A stretch of DNA of 64,000 nucleotides from Leptodactylus fallax (lineage: Eukaryota; Chordata; Amphibia; Anura; Leptodactylidae), in contig CAMRHE010000462.1 in NCBI GenBank assembly GCA_947044405.1, forward strand, positions 965,001-1,029,000. The letters run 5' to 3'. Shown here in pieces: positions 1-11,519 of the stretch. Under the pieces are notes generated by a model that ran no database searches, had not been told where the DNA came from, and saw nothing but the letters and a program-made list of their open reading frames with translations. Each line of letters starts with the position of its first letter. Position 1 is the stretch's first letter. A program made the position numbers and the translations under genes.

Positions 1-239
1 TAATCCTAGTTGTATGTTATCAGTAGAGGCAACACTGTAACAATAGGGCTTTGTATCCATCCCAGAAGGGCTCCATTGTATTCCTACATAGCCCTGAGTG
101 ATCAAACATACATGCATTGTCCAGCCTGGGCTGTTAGATCAGACATGGTTGATAACATTGTATCATTTCACTTAATCCTATATCCCTACAAAGAATCTTG
201 ACTTGAGTTTGTTAATCAATCAGACTTCCCGTCGCCGGT

Positions 240-762
240 GACCTCATTCTGGGTGGTGTCATCAAGGGTATAAAAGATGAGGTAAGAGGTCAGTGAGAGA
301 GATTACAGACAGACTACCACTGGGAGATTACTATGAAGTTGCTACTATGAGGAGAGACTATTGGGATATACTGTGAGGAGCATGCAGGCTGAGATGCTGG
401 AGTTAATGCCGCTGCCTCCACAGGTGATCTCCACATGCTATGTGTGAGTGTTGGACTATAGAGCCACATCCAGGATATGTGTGGTAAAGTAATCATTTCA
501 CCTTTATTCCCTTTTATTTTATTGTACTGTATCTTGTAACTAGTAACTGTTAATGCTTGCATATATCTACATATCTGTTCTGAACTGCATGTGTTAGATG
601 TTAATACCGACCCATTTAGGGGTTAATAAATACATAAAATTTAGAAAGCTTGTCTTGTATTTATCTTGTGAACCCAACACTCACTGGCAGTGAGTGTGGT
701 TTTTTATGAAAGAAGTCTCAGGTGTGGGCCAGCGCGGTGTTGGCGCACTGAGGATCTTTCAC
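240..762 (+). repeat. LTR-like repeat, copy 1 (possible solo LTR)
   Basis: The segment resembles a retroviral-type LTR. A GTATAAAAG TATA-like box lies near 270 and a GGGTTAATAAATACATAAAA polyadenylation-like stretch near 620-640, and it ends in TTCACA near 762. The second half is clearly shared with 12750-12998 (TTAATAAATAYATAAAATTTA, then an ACTCAC...GTGAGTG hairpin, then GATCYTTCACA). No flanking gag or pol and no convincing target duplication were found, so the 5' border is a guess. It could instead be another kind of dispersed repeat. Confidence 0.35.
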
Positions 763-1328
763 ATGGACACTAACCAGACCCACAACAGCATATAAGTGGC
801 ATAGAAGCAATTTTAGTGGTGGTCGGGGTCGGATTAAAGGAAAGCATGCTCTGGGGTCTCCACCACTGTAGGATAACATGAGGGACTCCGCTAATCTAAA
901 AGTACACACTGCTAATGCTAAACCTGCAGACCTCAGTACAACTTTCAACTGTATGGGTATCTAGAAGATACATACAGTTGTAAACACCAGCAGAGCAGAG
1001 AAATATCTGCTTCCTGCTCCTCCACTTACTCCAGTAAGTCACAAACTGCATAGGGCCTGTGACCTACCAGAGGTCAGGAACATGCAGAGGATGTCAAGAA
1101 GCACAAGGTAGTGGCAGCAGAAGGAGTAGGAAGAGTACTCTGCAGGTTCTGCTCAGACTGAAGTTAGCTGATTTCTGGGTTAAGGGACATTATTAATAAT
1201 ATGGTGTACAGATGCAGCATTATTATTGATATGGGTGCACAGGGGGCATGATTACAGTTTAGGGCGCACTTTTACTGTGTGGTTTACCAGGGAGTCCCCT
1301 CTCCATTTGGTTCACTATGGATGGGGAG
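763..1328. other. No recognisable feature
   Basis: I see no credible gene, RNA gene or repeat border between the LTR-like repeat and the Tc1 element that follows. Short open frames here have no recognisable motifs. Confidence 0.5.
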
Positions 1329-1330
1329 TA

Positions 1331-2965
1331 CAGTCATATGAAAAAGTTTGGGCACCCCTATTAATCTTAATCATTTTTAGTTCTAAATATTTGGGTGTTT
1401 GCAACAGACATTTCAATTTGATATATCTAATAACTGATGGACACAGTAATATTTCAGGATTGAAATGAGGTTTATTGTACTAACAGAAAATGTGCAATAT
1501 GCATTAAACCAAAAATTTGACCGCTGCAAAAATTTGGGTACCCTTATCATTTTATTGATTTGAATACTCCTAACTACTTTTTACTGACTTACTGAAGCAC
1601 AAAATTGGTTTTGTAACCTCACTGAGCTTTGAACTTCATAGCCAGGTGTATCCAATCATGAGAAAAGGTATTTAAGGTGGCCAATTGCAAGTTGTTCTCC
1701 TATTTGAATCTCCTCTGAAGAGTGGCATCATGGGCTCCTCAAAACAATTCTCAAATGATCTGAAAACAAAGATTGTTCAACATAGTTGTTCAGGGGAAGG
1801 ATACAAAAAGTTGTCTCAGAGATTTAACCTGTCAGTTTCCACTGTGAGGAACATAGTAAGGAAATGGAAGACCACAGGGACAGTTCTTGTTAAGCCCAGA
1901 AGTGGCAGACCAAGAAAAATATCAGAAAGGCAGAGAAGAAGAATGGTGAGAACAGTCAAGGACAATCCACAGACCACCTCCAAAGAGCTGCAGCATCATC
2001 TTGCTGCAGATGGAGTCACTGTGCATCGGTCAACAATACAGCACACTTTGCACAAGGAGAAGCTGTATGGTAGAGTGATGCGAAAGAAGCCGTTTCTGAA
2101 AGCACGCCACAAACAGAGTCGCCTGAGGTATGCAAAAGCACATTTGGACAAGCCAGCTTCATTTTGGAAGAAGGTCCTGTGGACTGATGAAACAAAGATT
2201 GAGTTGTTTGGTCATACAAAAAGGCGTCAAAAAACAGCATTCCAAGAAAAACACTTGCTACCCACTGTAAAATTTGGTGGAGGTTCCATCATGCTTTGGG
2301 GCTGTGTGGCCAATGCCGGCACCGGGAATCTTGTTAAAGTTGAGGGTCGCATGGATTCAACTCAGTATCAGCAGATTCTTGAGAATAATGTACAAGAATC
2401 AGTGACGAATTTGAAGTTACGCCGGGGATGGATATTTCAGCAAGACAATGATCCAAAACACAGCTCCAAATCTACTCAGGCATTCATGCAGAGGAACAAT
2501 TACAATGTTCTGGAATGGCCATCCCAGTCCCCAGACCTGAATATCATTGAACATCTGTGGGATAATTTGAAGCAAGCTGTCCATGCTCGGCGACCATCAA
2601 ACTTAACTGAACTGGAATTGTTTTGTAAAGAGGAATGGTCAAAAATACCTTCATCCAGGATCCAGGAACTGATTAAAAGCTACAGGAAGCGACTAGAGGC
2701 TGTTATTTTTGCAAAAGGAGGATCTACTAAATATTAATGTCACTTTTCTGTTGAGGTGCCCATACTTTTGCACCGGTCAAATTTTGGTTTAATGCATATT
2801 GCACATTTTCTGTTAGTACAATAAACCTCATTTCAATCCTGAAATATTACTGTGTCCATCAGTTATTAGATATATCAAATTGAAATGTCTGTTGCAAACA
2901 CCCAAATATTTAGAACTAAAAATGATTAAGATTAATAGGGGTGCCCAAACTTTTTCATATGACTG
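1331..2965 (+). mobile_element. Full-length Tc1-like transposon (family A)
   Basis: A 1635-bp element begins CAGTCATATGAAAAAGTTTG and ends with the reverse complement CAAACTTTTTCATATGACTG. It is flanked by TA on both sides (1329-1330 and 2966-2967), the target duplication of the Tc1/mariner superfamily. The inverted repeats are long, about 210 bp each (about 1331-1540 and 2756-2965), and differ by only a few bases. One uninterrupted transposase frame lies between them. A second, fold-back copy of the family is at 8530-9170. Confidence 0.96.
1730..2737 (+). CDS. Tc1-like transposase, uninterrupted
   Basis: This 335-aa DDE transposase would cut and paste family A elements by binding their terminal repeats in the nucleus. 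Residues 1-110 hold the paired-like helix-turn-helix DNA-binding region, with a GRPRK basic motif near residue 59. The catalytic domain shows DD34E: D153 in WTDE, D239 in QQDNDPKH and E274 in IIEHLW. The glycine-rich KFGGGSIMLWGC segment is near 181, and the protein ends GGSTKY as relatives do. The ATG at 1730 was chosen because MGSSKQ is a typical family start; the frame also extends 15 codons upstream. Between LFGH and PTVK it has 15 residues, against 20 in the transposase at 18020, and lacks the YxWRK-type motif. A small in-frame deletion may therefore impair it. No stop or frameshift is visible; activity is unknown. Confidence 0.93.
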   Translation: MGSSKQFSNDLKTKIVQHSCSGEGYKKLSQRFNLSVSTVRNIVRKWKTTGTVLVKPRSGRPRKISERQRRRMVRTVKDNPQTTSKELQHHLAADGVTVHRSTIQHTLHKEKLYGRVMRKKPFLKARHKQSRLRYAKAHLDKPASFWKKVLWTDETKIELFGHTKRRQKTAFQEKHLLPTVKFGGGSIMLWGCVANAGTGNLVKVEGRMDSTQYQQILENNVQESVTNLKLRRGWIFQQDNDPKHSSKSTQAFMQRNNYNVLEWPSQSPDLNIIEHLWDNLKQAVHARRPSNLTELELFCKEEWSKIPSSRIQELIKSYRKRLEAVIFAKGGSTKY

Positions 2966-2967
2966 TA

Positions 2968-5115
2968 TGTGTAGAGAAGGGATGTGTTAGAAAAATGAGC
3001 TAAAGATAGGTCTGCATTAAAATTCTGCAGGGACTAATTGTGACTAAAAGAAGTTGTCATGGTGTTCTGGGCTGGATGGAAAAGAAATTTCATTTAGTAC
3101 CAGTATGGTGTCATTATTCATTTCACTACGCGGTTGCAATTTGTGGTCATGGACTAGTCGTATCGTTTGGCTTTTCATCGTAGCTTTATTGATAATACTA
3201 TACTGGTCTTAATATGCCGGGTTTTGTTCAGTATGTTCATAGTAGTTGCTCCATGCATAGTGAGTTTTTTTATTTTACTGTATGACGTATTATTTAGAGT
3301 TATATTATCATACTGTGCATAAACGATTTTCTCGTATCTATACTGACTTTACTTGGTGGAACATATATCTTTTTTTATCTTGTAGCGCCACAGTGTCACC
3401 TCCAGACAGCACTGTTGCAATTCAGCTGCCTTTCATTTCTATGGTTGCCAAGTTATAATAGCGTTGCTGGACCACTACACAATGTATTACACTGCTTGAT
3501 CTGTGCAATGTGCTGACAACAACTGATCGGCAGAAATACCGGGTTTCTGACCCCTACCAATCTCATATAGATGACCTAACTTAAGGATAGTCATGAATGC
3601 AGCCCAGGGATACCCCTAACTACAGCGGTTACAGTTACTTAAAAAGAAATTAATTGGGCTCTCACCAGATTTGCCGCTAAGGGGCCTCCACCAACTTGAA
3701 TCTGGCCCTGGTGCCTACAGACTCCCTTTAGCAAATATATAATAAGCTACAGAATTGCAGAAATGACTAATGGTTACTAGTACATTTTAAAACATGCTGG
3801 CCAGGTATGCAGATACTAAACCTGAACATGACAGTTAATACAGGTTTTAAGATATCTTTTCCGAATTTATCAGCATATTAAGTTTATTGATTGCTTTATA
3901 TTTTATTCAGCACATCTTCAGTATTCATTGAGTGCAGGTGCTAAACAAGGATAAACCAATGAGAATGCAAAGTTCTAATTTATTACCTGATATCATATTC
4001 ATTTGCCATAATTAATTGACTCAGTAGAATCTTAGTGCCCATAGGGATTGATGTTCATGTGGGAAGATTTTTGCTCTACAGAGAAATTTAACTCAACGGC
4101 TTCTGTTAGCGGACAGCTCTTGTCATGTTAGGGCACCTATGAAGTGCCCTATAAATGAATCACCCTCAGTCATTCTTTAGGGGTAACAAGTCCTATACAA
4201 TCTTTAGGGGTATCTCACACCTACAGGTTTAAGCTGACTAGCCACATTTTTTTCTTTTTTCTTTATTGTTTTGCAGATAGGAAATGCCATAAATCACTTT
4301 GGCTTAAATGTGATGTCAGCATCCCATTAATATCCCATTATTATAATTTTAAGACATTTGAGACATTAAAATTGCAGCTTGGTTAGGACTAGTAATTTAT
4401 TTGTCTTCTTATATAACATCTCAGGATCAGGCAAAAGTGGTACAACATTGACCATTTTATGACACACACACTCATTTTTATTGCTTGGACTAATAACTCC
4501 TAGATTCTAAACAAATACAATAAATCCTATTTGAAACCTTTTAGGAAGAAGGTCTTCTCAAACAAAGTGGCCAGAATACATAATATACGGTTAAACTAGT
4601 CATTCTGTCACAGGACATCTGGTCTAGATAATGGGATTGTATCCTTCTAGAGAAGGCAAAACACAAAAAATAATGAGAGAAATGTATGTTTTTTTTTTTC
4701 AAGTGGATATCCCAAAAACATATGTTAAAAACATAAAAAGCCCCATATGTCTTTGTCGACATACAAATAATGTTCTCTATGATCATTGCTGATGACTTTC
4801 ATTCTTGGCATTGGATTAACACATGTCTGAATGCTCTAGACCAGCAAACTGGTGAACACCTCTGCTTTTATAGAGGTGGTCACACTTATTGATCAATCTG
4901 GCATGTGGCTACTACTTACCCTTAATTTTTCACACACTGCTTCTGCATTTTAGCCTAGTTTTTGTTAAATAATGACACGGTGTACTTTGTTATGTTTGTC
5001 TTCCAAACATTTACCTAATTTTTAGACCAAGGACCAGATTTTTTTTAAATTATGTTATAATGTATAAAATCATAGTTTTTAAAATGTCTGTATTTTGTTT
5101 TCTCATGCCTGTATA
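2968..5115. other. No recognisable gene; mostly AT-rich unclassified DNA
   Basis: Nothing coding is recognisable. About 3385-3610 (TGTAGCGCCACAGTG... to ...ATAGATGACCTAACTTAAGG) has the look of a decayed dispersed repeat, but no border can be set. Poly-A/T runs occur at 4251-4262 and 4690-4700. Confidence 0.45.
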
Positions 5116-5960
5116 TTAACTCCTTCACAAAATATTACAGCAGATGTCGGGTATTTAAATATGATGGCCACTCAGGAGCTGAGCGGCTGCCACAGCCGGC
5201 TGGTCTTTGCTGTATTATACATGCATTAAGGCCCCGGGCACATTAGTCAGCCATTTTCCCAGCGGCGCATGGGGTTTGCCATTTTGGGGAGGATCGCAAG
5301 TGCCTTGAATGAGATCCAGGGTCAGCGAACTGTTGCGAAGACAGCCTTTTGAAGATTCCCAGGCTTGTCTGGCATATAGTTCTACTACAGGCTGCTCTAT
5401 GCAGCCTGTAATAAAAGCGCTGGTATTTTGCAATGCATTGTAATGCAATGCATTAGTGATCAGACTCTCTGATGTTCAAGACCCCTAGGAGGTCTAATAA
5501 ATACAGCATAAAAGAAAAAAAAAAGTCCCGAGTTCCCAAGAATACATATAAAATTAAAAAAACAATGGTGAAACACATACACATTAGATATCCCTGTGTC
5601 CGAAAATACCCGGTCTACAAACTTATTTTTTTTTAAATATTTTTCCTGTACGGTGAAAAAAAATCAGTGACTTTCAATAGACTTACTCCAAAATAGTATA
5701 ACTAAAAAGTACATCTGGCCACGCAAATAAAGACACCCTATGGATCCCTGTAAACGGAAATATAAAAAAGTTACGGGTGTCAGAATATGGCAACACTAAG
5801 AAAAAAATTTATTTTGCAAAGGTTTGGATTTTTTAAGGGGTTAAAATGTAAAAAAAAAAAAACTATTTAAATTTGGTATCCCTGGAATTGTAGTGACCCA
5901 TGGAATATAGGTGACTTGTCATTCTGGCTGAACAGTGAATGCTGTAAAAAAGGAAGCCAC
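5116..5960 (+). mobile_element. TTAA-flanked element (family X), 3'-truncated copy 1
   Basis: The copy starts TTAACTCCTTCAC and continues with GCAGATGTCGGGTATTTAAATATG, followed by long stretches shared with 58915-61270 and 27622-28230. Shared landmarks are GACCCCTAGGAGGTCTAATAAATA, ACACATTAGATATCCCTGTG, CCCGGTCTACAAAC and ATAACTAAAAAGTA. Similarity fades near 5960 and no 3' TTAA end was found, so it appears truncated. There is no coding capacity. Full copies elsewhere in the window have TTAA at both ends. Confidence 0.75.
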
Positions 5961-6226
5961 AGCACGTATCCACAGCATTGATAATAAATATGATTTCTGG
6001 AGGTTCCACATCTGAGACACTGATCAAAGATAAGAATGGAGGTTTCCACTGGTTGAAAAAAGTGATGGTTACCATAAACCACCTCTTTATTTAGACAAGG
6101 GGACACACGACCCCTATTTTTCTGATTGATGCAGATAGTTTGTGCTGTGAAACAACCCTTTTGGAGTACCTTTTTTTCTTCATGAATCAATAGTACAAAC
6201 AAAATTAAGAAATTTTGTAAAATATA

Positions 6227-7376
6227 CCATGTGGACAAAAGCATTGGGCTACTACCCAATATACCCACAGGCGTGTGTATGACATCCCATTGTAAATACA
6301 TAGTTATTAACATGGAGATGGTCCCTCCTTTTCAGCTAAAACAGCTTCCACTCTTATGAGAAAGCTTTCTACAAGATTTTGGAGTGTGTTTGTGGGAATT
6401 TTTTCTCATTCATCTAGAAGACCATTGGTAAGATCAGACAATGATGTTGGATGAGAGAGCCTTTCTTGCAATCTCCATCATAGTTAATCCTGAAGGTGTT
6501 CAGTGAGGTTAAGTGCAGGGTTCTGAACAGTCCAGTCAAGTTCTTCCACACCAAACTCACCCAACTATTCCTGCTTGGACCTTGGCCTGGCACACAATTA
6601 TGCTAGAACTATTCCCCAAATTGTTCCTACAAAGTCAGAAGTATACAACTGTCCAAAATGTCTTGCTATCCTTAAGCATGAAGATTTCCCTACACTAGAG
6701 CTGAGGCGTCTTGGCCAACCATTCAAAAACAACCCCATAGCATTATCTCTCCACCAAACTTTATGGCTGACACAATGCAGTCAGGTAGGCACCATTTGAA
6801 AAGCAGACTGATCCATCAGACTGATATGTGATATGTCACTCGACGGAGCATGGTTCCAAGCTCCAGAGTCTATTACACCAAAATTTACAGTTTACACCAA
6901 ACCACCTGACTTTTGGCATTGTATTTGGTAATGTAAAGCTTGCATGCAGCTGCTTGATGATGGAATGCCATGCTTTGAAGCTGATGTTAATGTCAGATAC
7001 GGCTTAGACCACTGCAACTATTGAGTCAGTAGACAGTTGGTGACTTTTATGTACAATGCACCTCACCATTGGGTTCTTGTTCTGTAACTCTATGTGGTTT
7101 GCCACTAATGGTTGTTTTGCACTCATTCCCAAGTGCTTCCACTTTTTGATATAAACTACTCACAATGGATGGTGTAATATATAGAAGGAAAAAAAATTGC
7201 AAACTGGCTTTTTGCAACAGTGGCATCCTTTTACAATATCACAGTGGAATTCAAGAAAGCTCTTTAGAATGACGCATTTTATCATAAATGTTTAAATAGG
7301 CAGACTGCAGACTGCTGGATTTTATACAACTGTGCCAATGGTTAATTGGTGTATCCTAATAGTTTCCTCTTTATAG
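6227..7376 (-). mobile_element. Decayed Tc1/mariner-type transposon, minus orientation (family I)
   Basis: Left end CCATGTGGACAAAAGCATTGGG and right end CCTAATAGTTTCCTCTTTATAG are imperfect inverted repeats. A TA precedes the left end; the right-hand target TA appears mutated to TG. Between them the minus strand carries a heavily mutated transposase, recognised by stretches such as AAGTTCTTCCACACCAAACT and CCCCATAGCATTATC. These match, from memory, a transposon family widespread in fish and frogs. Total length is about 1150 bp, shorter than a full copy, so internal deletions are likely. Confidence 0.75.
6330..7277 (-). pseudogene. Tc1/mariner-type transposase relic
   Basis: The likely start is ATG at 7277 reading leftward; the next codons give MRHSKELS followed at once by a stop. 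Several further stops and frameshifts follow toward about 6330. No uninterrupted catalytic domain remains. The call rests on nucleotide resemblance along the whole segment to a known transposase family and on its position between inverted ends. The C-terminal limit is approximate. Confidence 0.6.
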
Positions 7377-8529
7377 TGTATCTTATTACAATAAAGTTGT
7401 GCTCCTCCTTACCTGTTTGTTGAACTGGTGACTTCAATTCACTGCTCAAGCCCCTCTTTAGTGAGGGATCAGGTTACTTCTCCAGTTGCTCAGTACTGCT
7501 GTATAATGTCCTGCATACTGCTGCTTATGTGATTGGTGCGCTTCATATATAGGGGGGGGGGGGGGGTAAGCCCCACCATTTTTGCTGAACTCATTGAAAA
7601 AGGGGCTAAAGCATAAATGTGCATCATGCAGGGCAGTGTTTTGGCACAAATTATGCCAGAATGTTGATGCATTTATCTTTGTAAACCTCCCCCAATAAAT
7701 CTAATTTATTGCCTTTGCAAATAATGAATGGTTTTGTGAATATTATTGTATTTTATTACTATAAAGTTCTAAGGTGATTTTAATGTTTGTTGTGTATACA
7801 ACTAAAGAATGTGTGAAGAGGAAACCCAACAGGCCTTGGGTAAAGAGCCAATACAAAATGGTTGTGAAAGTGAAGAGCACTATTTTTTCATGGGGGGCCA
7901 GTTACATAGGGCCCCGGGAGCTCCAAATTTGATTGATACTACTATCGTACACATATCTGCTAGAATCCAGATCATATTTTACAGCAGAGCCCTTGTCTGT
8001 GGTACCTTTGGTTTTCGTTTTCTTTCTACTTGCCTTTATGCCTGCCAGCTGAGTCTCAAATCCCAGCTCACTTAAAATTCAGCTCCTGTGTTATGTTTTC
8101 TTTTGCTGGATCACAACTAGATGTAAAGATCTACCATTTGCAGTTTTACTGGCGATAGATGTACATGCATTCATGTATTTATTCCCTTGTTTCACAGTTT
8201 TTCAACTATGGTTTATCATACAGTTGACAGTGATCACTCAAATTTCCATTTATTACTTTAATACGTACATCCAAGGATATGTTCTTACTTGTGTTTTTCA
8301 GATTGATTCCAACCCTATTTTTAGTATTAAAAGGCATGGTATTGAGAAAGAGACATGACACTGTACATTGGATTGCAAAGTATTCTGACTGCATTACTGG
8401 GTCATTCAAAATACAATTTTTATGGGATATTACCACCTTAGAAACTTTTAGGATTGGGCATGATTATAAAAGATTACAATAAACTTCATACTGCTAGGCA
8501 TCTTTCTATTCTAAGTATTATTATTTATA
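7377..8529. other. No recognisable feature; contains a G homopolymer
   Basis: No gene or repeat border is visible. A run of about 16 G occupies 7551-7566. The frames open here (up to 88 codons) show no family motif. Confidence 0.5.
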
Positions 8530-9170
8530 CAGTCATATGAAAAAGTTTGGGCACCCCTATTAATCTTAATCATTTTTAGTTCTAAATATTTGGGTGTTTG
8601 CAACAGCCATTTCAATTTGATATATCTAATAACTGATGGACACAGTAATATTTCAGGATTGAAATGAGGTTTATTGTACTAACAGAAAATGTGCAATATG
8701 CATTAAACCAAAATTTGACCGGTGCAAAAATTTGGGTACCCTTATCATTTTATTGATTTGAATACTCCTAACTACTTTTTACTGACTTACTGAAGCACAA
8801 AATTGGTTTTGTAACATCACTGAGCTTTGAACTTCGTAGCCAGGTGTATCCAATCATGAGAAAAGGTATTTAAGGTGGCCAATTGCAAGTTGTTCTCCTA
8901 TTTGAATCAGTAAGTCAGTAAAAAGTAGTTAGGAGTATTCAAATCAATAAAATGATAAGGGTACCCAAATTTTTGCACCGGTCAAATTTTGGTTTAATGC
9001 ATATTGCACATTTTCTGTTAGTACAATAAACCTCATTTCAATCCTGAAATATTACTGTGTCCATCAGTTAGTAGATATATCAAATTGAAATGTCTGTTGC
9101 AAACACCCAAATATTTAGAACTAAAAATGATCAAGATTAATAGGGGTGCCCAAACTTTTTCATATGACTG
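8530..9170. mobile_element. Fold-back, non-autonomous derivative of Tc1 family A
   Basis: The element has the same ends as family A (CAGTCATATG...CATATGACTG) and TA on both sides (8528-8529, 9171-9172). The left 263 bp (8530-8792) and the right 263 bp (8908-9170) are nearly perfect inverted copies separated by a 115-bp loop. In the full-length relative at 1331-2965 only about 210 bp are inverted. Here the right arm also carries the left-specific subterminal sequence, ending CAGTAAGTCAGT, so the original right end was replaced by an inverted copy of the left end. The transposase gene is gone. Confidence 0.93.
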
Positions 9171-9172
9171 TA

Positions 9173-10013
9173 TAGTACCATTAATACCATGGTACTGTAC
9201 ATTTGTGAAGTGGTTTACGTACATAGTATAAGTACAACAGTAAATACAATAAACACAGAACTAACTAGATGACTAACTTTATACAAGTAGGGAAGAGGGC
9301 TCTGCCAGGAAGGGTTTACAATCCATTGACAACCAATGACTGGAACATTTTGTTTTAACAAACTGACAGGATGAGAAATATTTTATAATATTTACAAGGA
9401 CTAATATGACTGACAAACAGAGATAACAAATTGTCACATGCAGACAGTGTTAAACATGGCTCCAGATCTTCTTAGAACAGCCACACTCTACAGAAACATC
9501 TGCCGTCTCTCCACAGAATGCACTGTGTATACGAGGTATACCATGGGTGAACATTACAAGTACTGCAAAAAAAAAATCCCCATCACACTTTTCATTCTAA
9601 AACACCACACCCAATTATCATCCAGAGCCAAAGTAATATTTTTCTCATCCAGCAGATAGAAACAAAATATATTTCTTAATATCATGCTTTAAATTGATCC
9701 ATTTTGCTAATGCTGGGAGACATTCCATAAAATAATCTTTTATCTCTTACTTATAACAGACTCAGAATAAGGCCATTATCTTACCTAATTTTTATTAAAA
9801 TTGCATTCATTAACCGTGATTGAATCCTTTAATGATCAGGATTGCAAGATTTCCAGAGCAGATTATTAGCATAGAAATCTGAATTGTCTTGTGCAGTGTG
9901 TATGGGGACAATGCACAAAATAATTATTCTATATGGTATACTGTACATAAAGGGGTATGGAGAAAGTTTCATAATATTACACACAGTATATGCTATGATG
10001 TAGCAGTATTTGC
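9173..10013. other. No recognisable feature
   Basis: AT-rich DNA without motif-bearing frames or visible repeat ends, apart from a short palindrome around 9175-9200 (GTACCATTAATACCATGGTAC). Confidence 0.5.
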
Positions 10014-10385
10014 TTCACACATTGGGTGGACAAAAATGCTGCAAAGTAAGACTGCTTTCACAAATAGAAGGGTTAATATCTTATTTTTGTCAATTAGTAA
10101 ACTAAAGTCAGTGAAGAAAAGAGAAGCCTAAATCACATTAGTATTTGGCTGTGACCACCCTTTGCCTTCAAAATAGCAGAATTTCTTCTAGGTACACTTG
10201 CACACAGGTTTTGAAGAAACTTGGCAGGGAGGCTGTTCCAGACATCTTGGAGAACTAACTACAGATCTTCTGTGGATATAGGCTTGCTCAAATCCTTCTA
10301 TGTCTTCATGAAATCCCAGAAGGACTGGATGATGTTGAAATCAGGGCTCTGTGTGGGCCATATCATCACTTCCAGGACTCTCTAC
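10014..10385 (-). mobile_element. Fragment of Tc1/mariner-type family J
   Basis: The fragment matches the 3' end and C-terminal coding part of the element at 24210-24668, in the same minus orientation. Shared pieces include TGACCACCCTTTGCCTTCAAAA, TTCTTCTAGGTACACTTGCA, GGGCCATATCATCACTTCCA and GGACTC. It stops abruptly at a TG/TA microsatellite. Only part of the transposase end is present, with stops. Confidence 0.75.
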
Positions 10386-10428
10386 TGTATGTGTGTGTAT
10401 ATATTTGTGTGTATATATACACACACAC
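10386..10428. repeat. TG/TA/CA microsatellite
   Basis: An alternating TGTGTG, TATATA and ACACAC tract that is itself nearly palindromic. It sits exactly between the family J fragment and the next inverted-repeat element. Confidence 0.8.
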
Positions 10429-10865
10429 TTAAAGGGAATCTGTCAGCAATGGAATGGTTAATAAACAATGCCTAGTACCTTGTAATGTAAACCTTCCCAA
10501 TCACACTCATACCTTTATAATTGAAGATCATTGATCTGCTTTGAGGGAAAAAAAAATGTTTTTCAAAATACATCAATGAATGCCAAGTGCAACAGGGGCA
10601 TGTTAGGGGACACTCAAGATGAGTCTCTCAGCTAAAAGCAAGGCAGAGGCTGTCAATGTCCAGGGGGAAGCACTAGGATGTAGTGCTGGAAATGAACAGT
10701 CAGGCTCTGATACTTCCCCCATTGTACTTGGAAATTATTTGAATATTCTGAAAATGTACTTTTTTAACTACAATCTGCAATTACAAAGTTCAATTATTAG
10801 AGTTTACACTACAAGGTACTGGGGCTTGGCTAGTAACCATTTCATTGCTGACAGATCCCCTTTAA
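10429..10865. mobile_element. Palindromic TTAA-flanked miniature element
   Basis: It begins TTAAAGGGAATCTGTCAGC and ends GCTGACAGATCCCCTTTAA. The inverted ends extend about 57 bp (to CTAGTACCTTGTA on the left and TACAAGGTACTGGGG on the right). TTAA occurs at both borders, as expected for TTAA-target transposons such as Kolobok or piggyBac. It has no coding capacity. Confidence 0.85.
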
Positions 10866-11032
10866 TATACACATATTAATCTACCTTTCATCATTACATC
10901 TCAATTTTTTTTCAAGCTTTGGCCCATTTTCAATTTTTATTTCAATGTCTTTGTTATTGCTTGAAAAAAAAATAAAAATAGAGTTGGATACTGTATATTT
11001 CATGTAGGCTTCCTCGTCCTACCACCCAATAA

Positions 11033-11245
11033 TTAAAGGGGTTGTGCAGGATTAGAAAACATGAATGCTTTCGTTTTCTCAGGAAGTGACCTCATATCCA
11101 TTGGTCATATGGTAATGCTACAGCTCAGTCCCATTAAAATGAATGGGACTAACCAGCAGTGTGGCCATGTAACCAATGGACCTGATGTCTCTTCCTGAGA
11201 AGAAGAAATCAGCCATGTTTTCTTATCCTGCACAACCCCTTTTAA
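11033..11245. mobile_element. Palindromic TTAA-flanked miniature element
   Basis: It begins TTAAAGGGGTTGTGCAGGAT and ends ATCCTGCACAACCCCTTTTAA. Inverted ends of about 30 bp continue into further imperfect inversion, so the whole 213 bp can fold. A related, half-preserved copy lies at 53663-53830. Confidence 0.87.
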
Positions 11246-11519
11246 CTACAGTAAAGAAACTGTTGTTCATAGCTTGGGGTGGGAGAAGAAAGGGTGGGGC
11301 TAACATCGACCTCAGGATCTTGATGAAAATCAGAATCAAGCTTCTTTGAAATGGCGAAGTAATCATTCTAAGGCTCCATACATATCATGTCTCTACTGTC
11401 CGTTCAGCAGATCTGTTTAACAGATCTATTTTTTTTTTTTTTCTATAATAAAAATTAATACAAATATGCATACATTTTAATATTAAGAAAACAGATCCAT
11501 TTGGTTGAACAGGGCCGTC

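Noticed and set aside
5867..6313. 148-codon minus-strand frame
   Set aside because: It crosses the border between unrelated sequence and a decayed transposon end and has no family motif.
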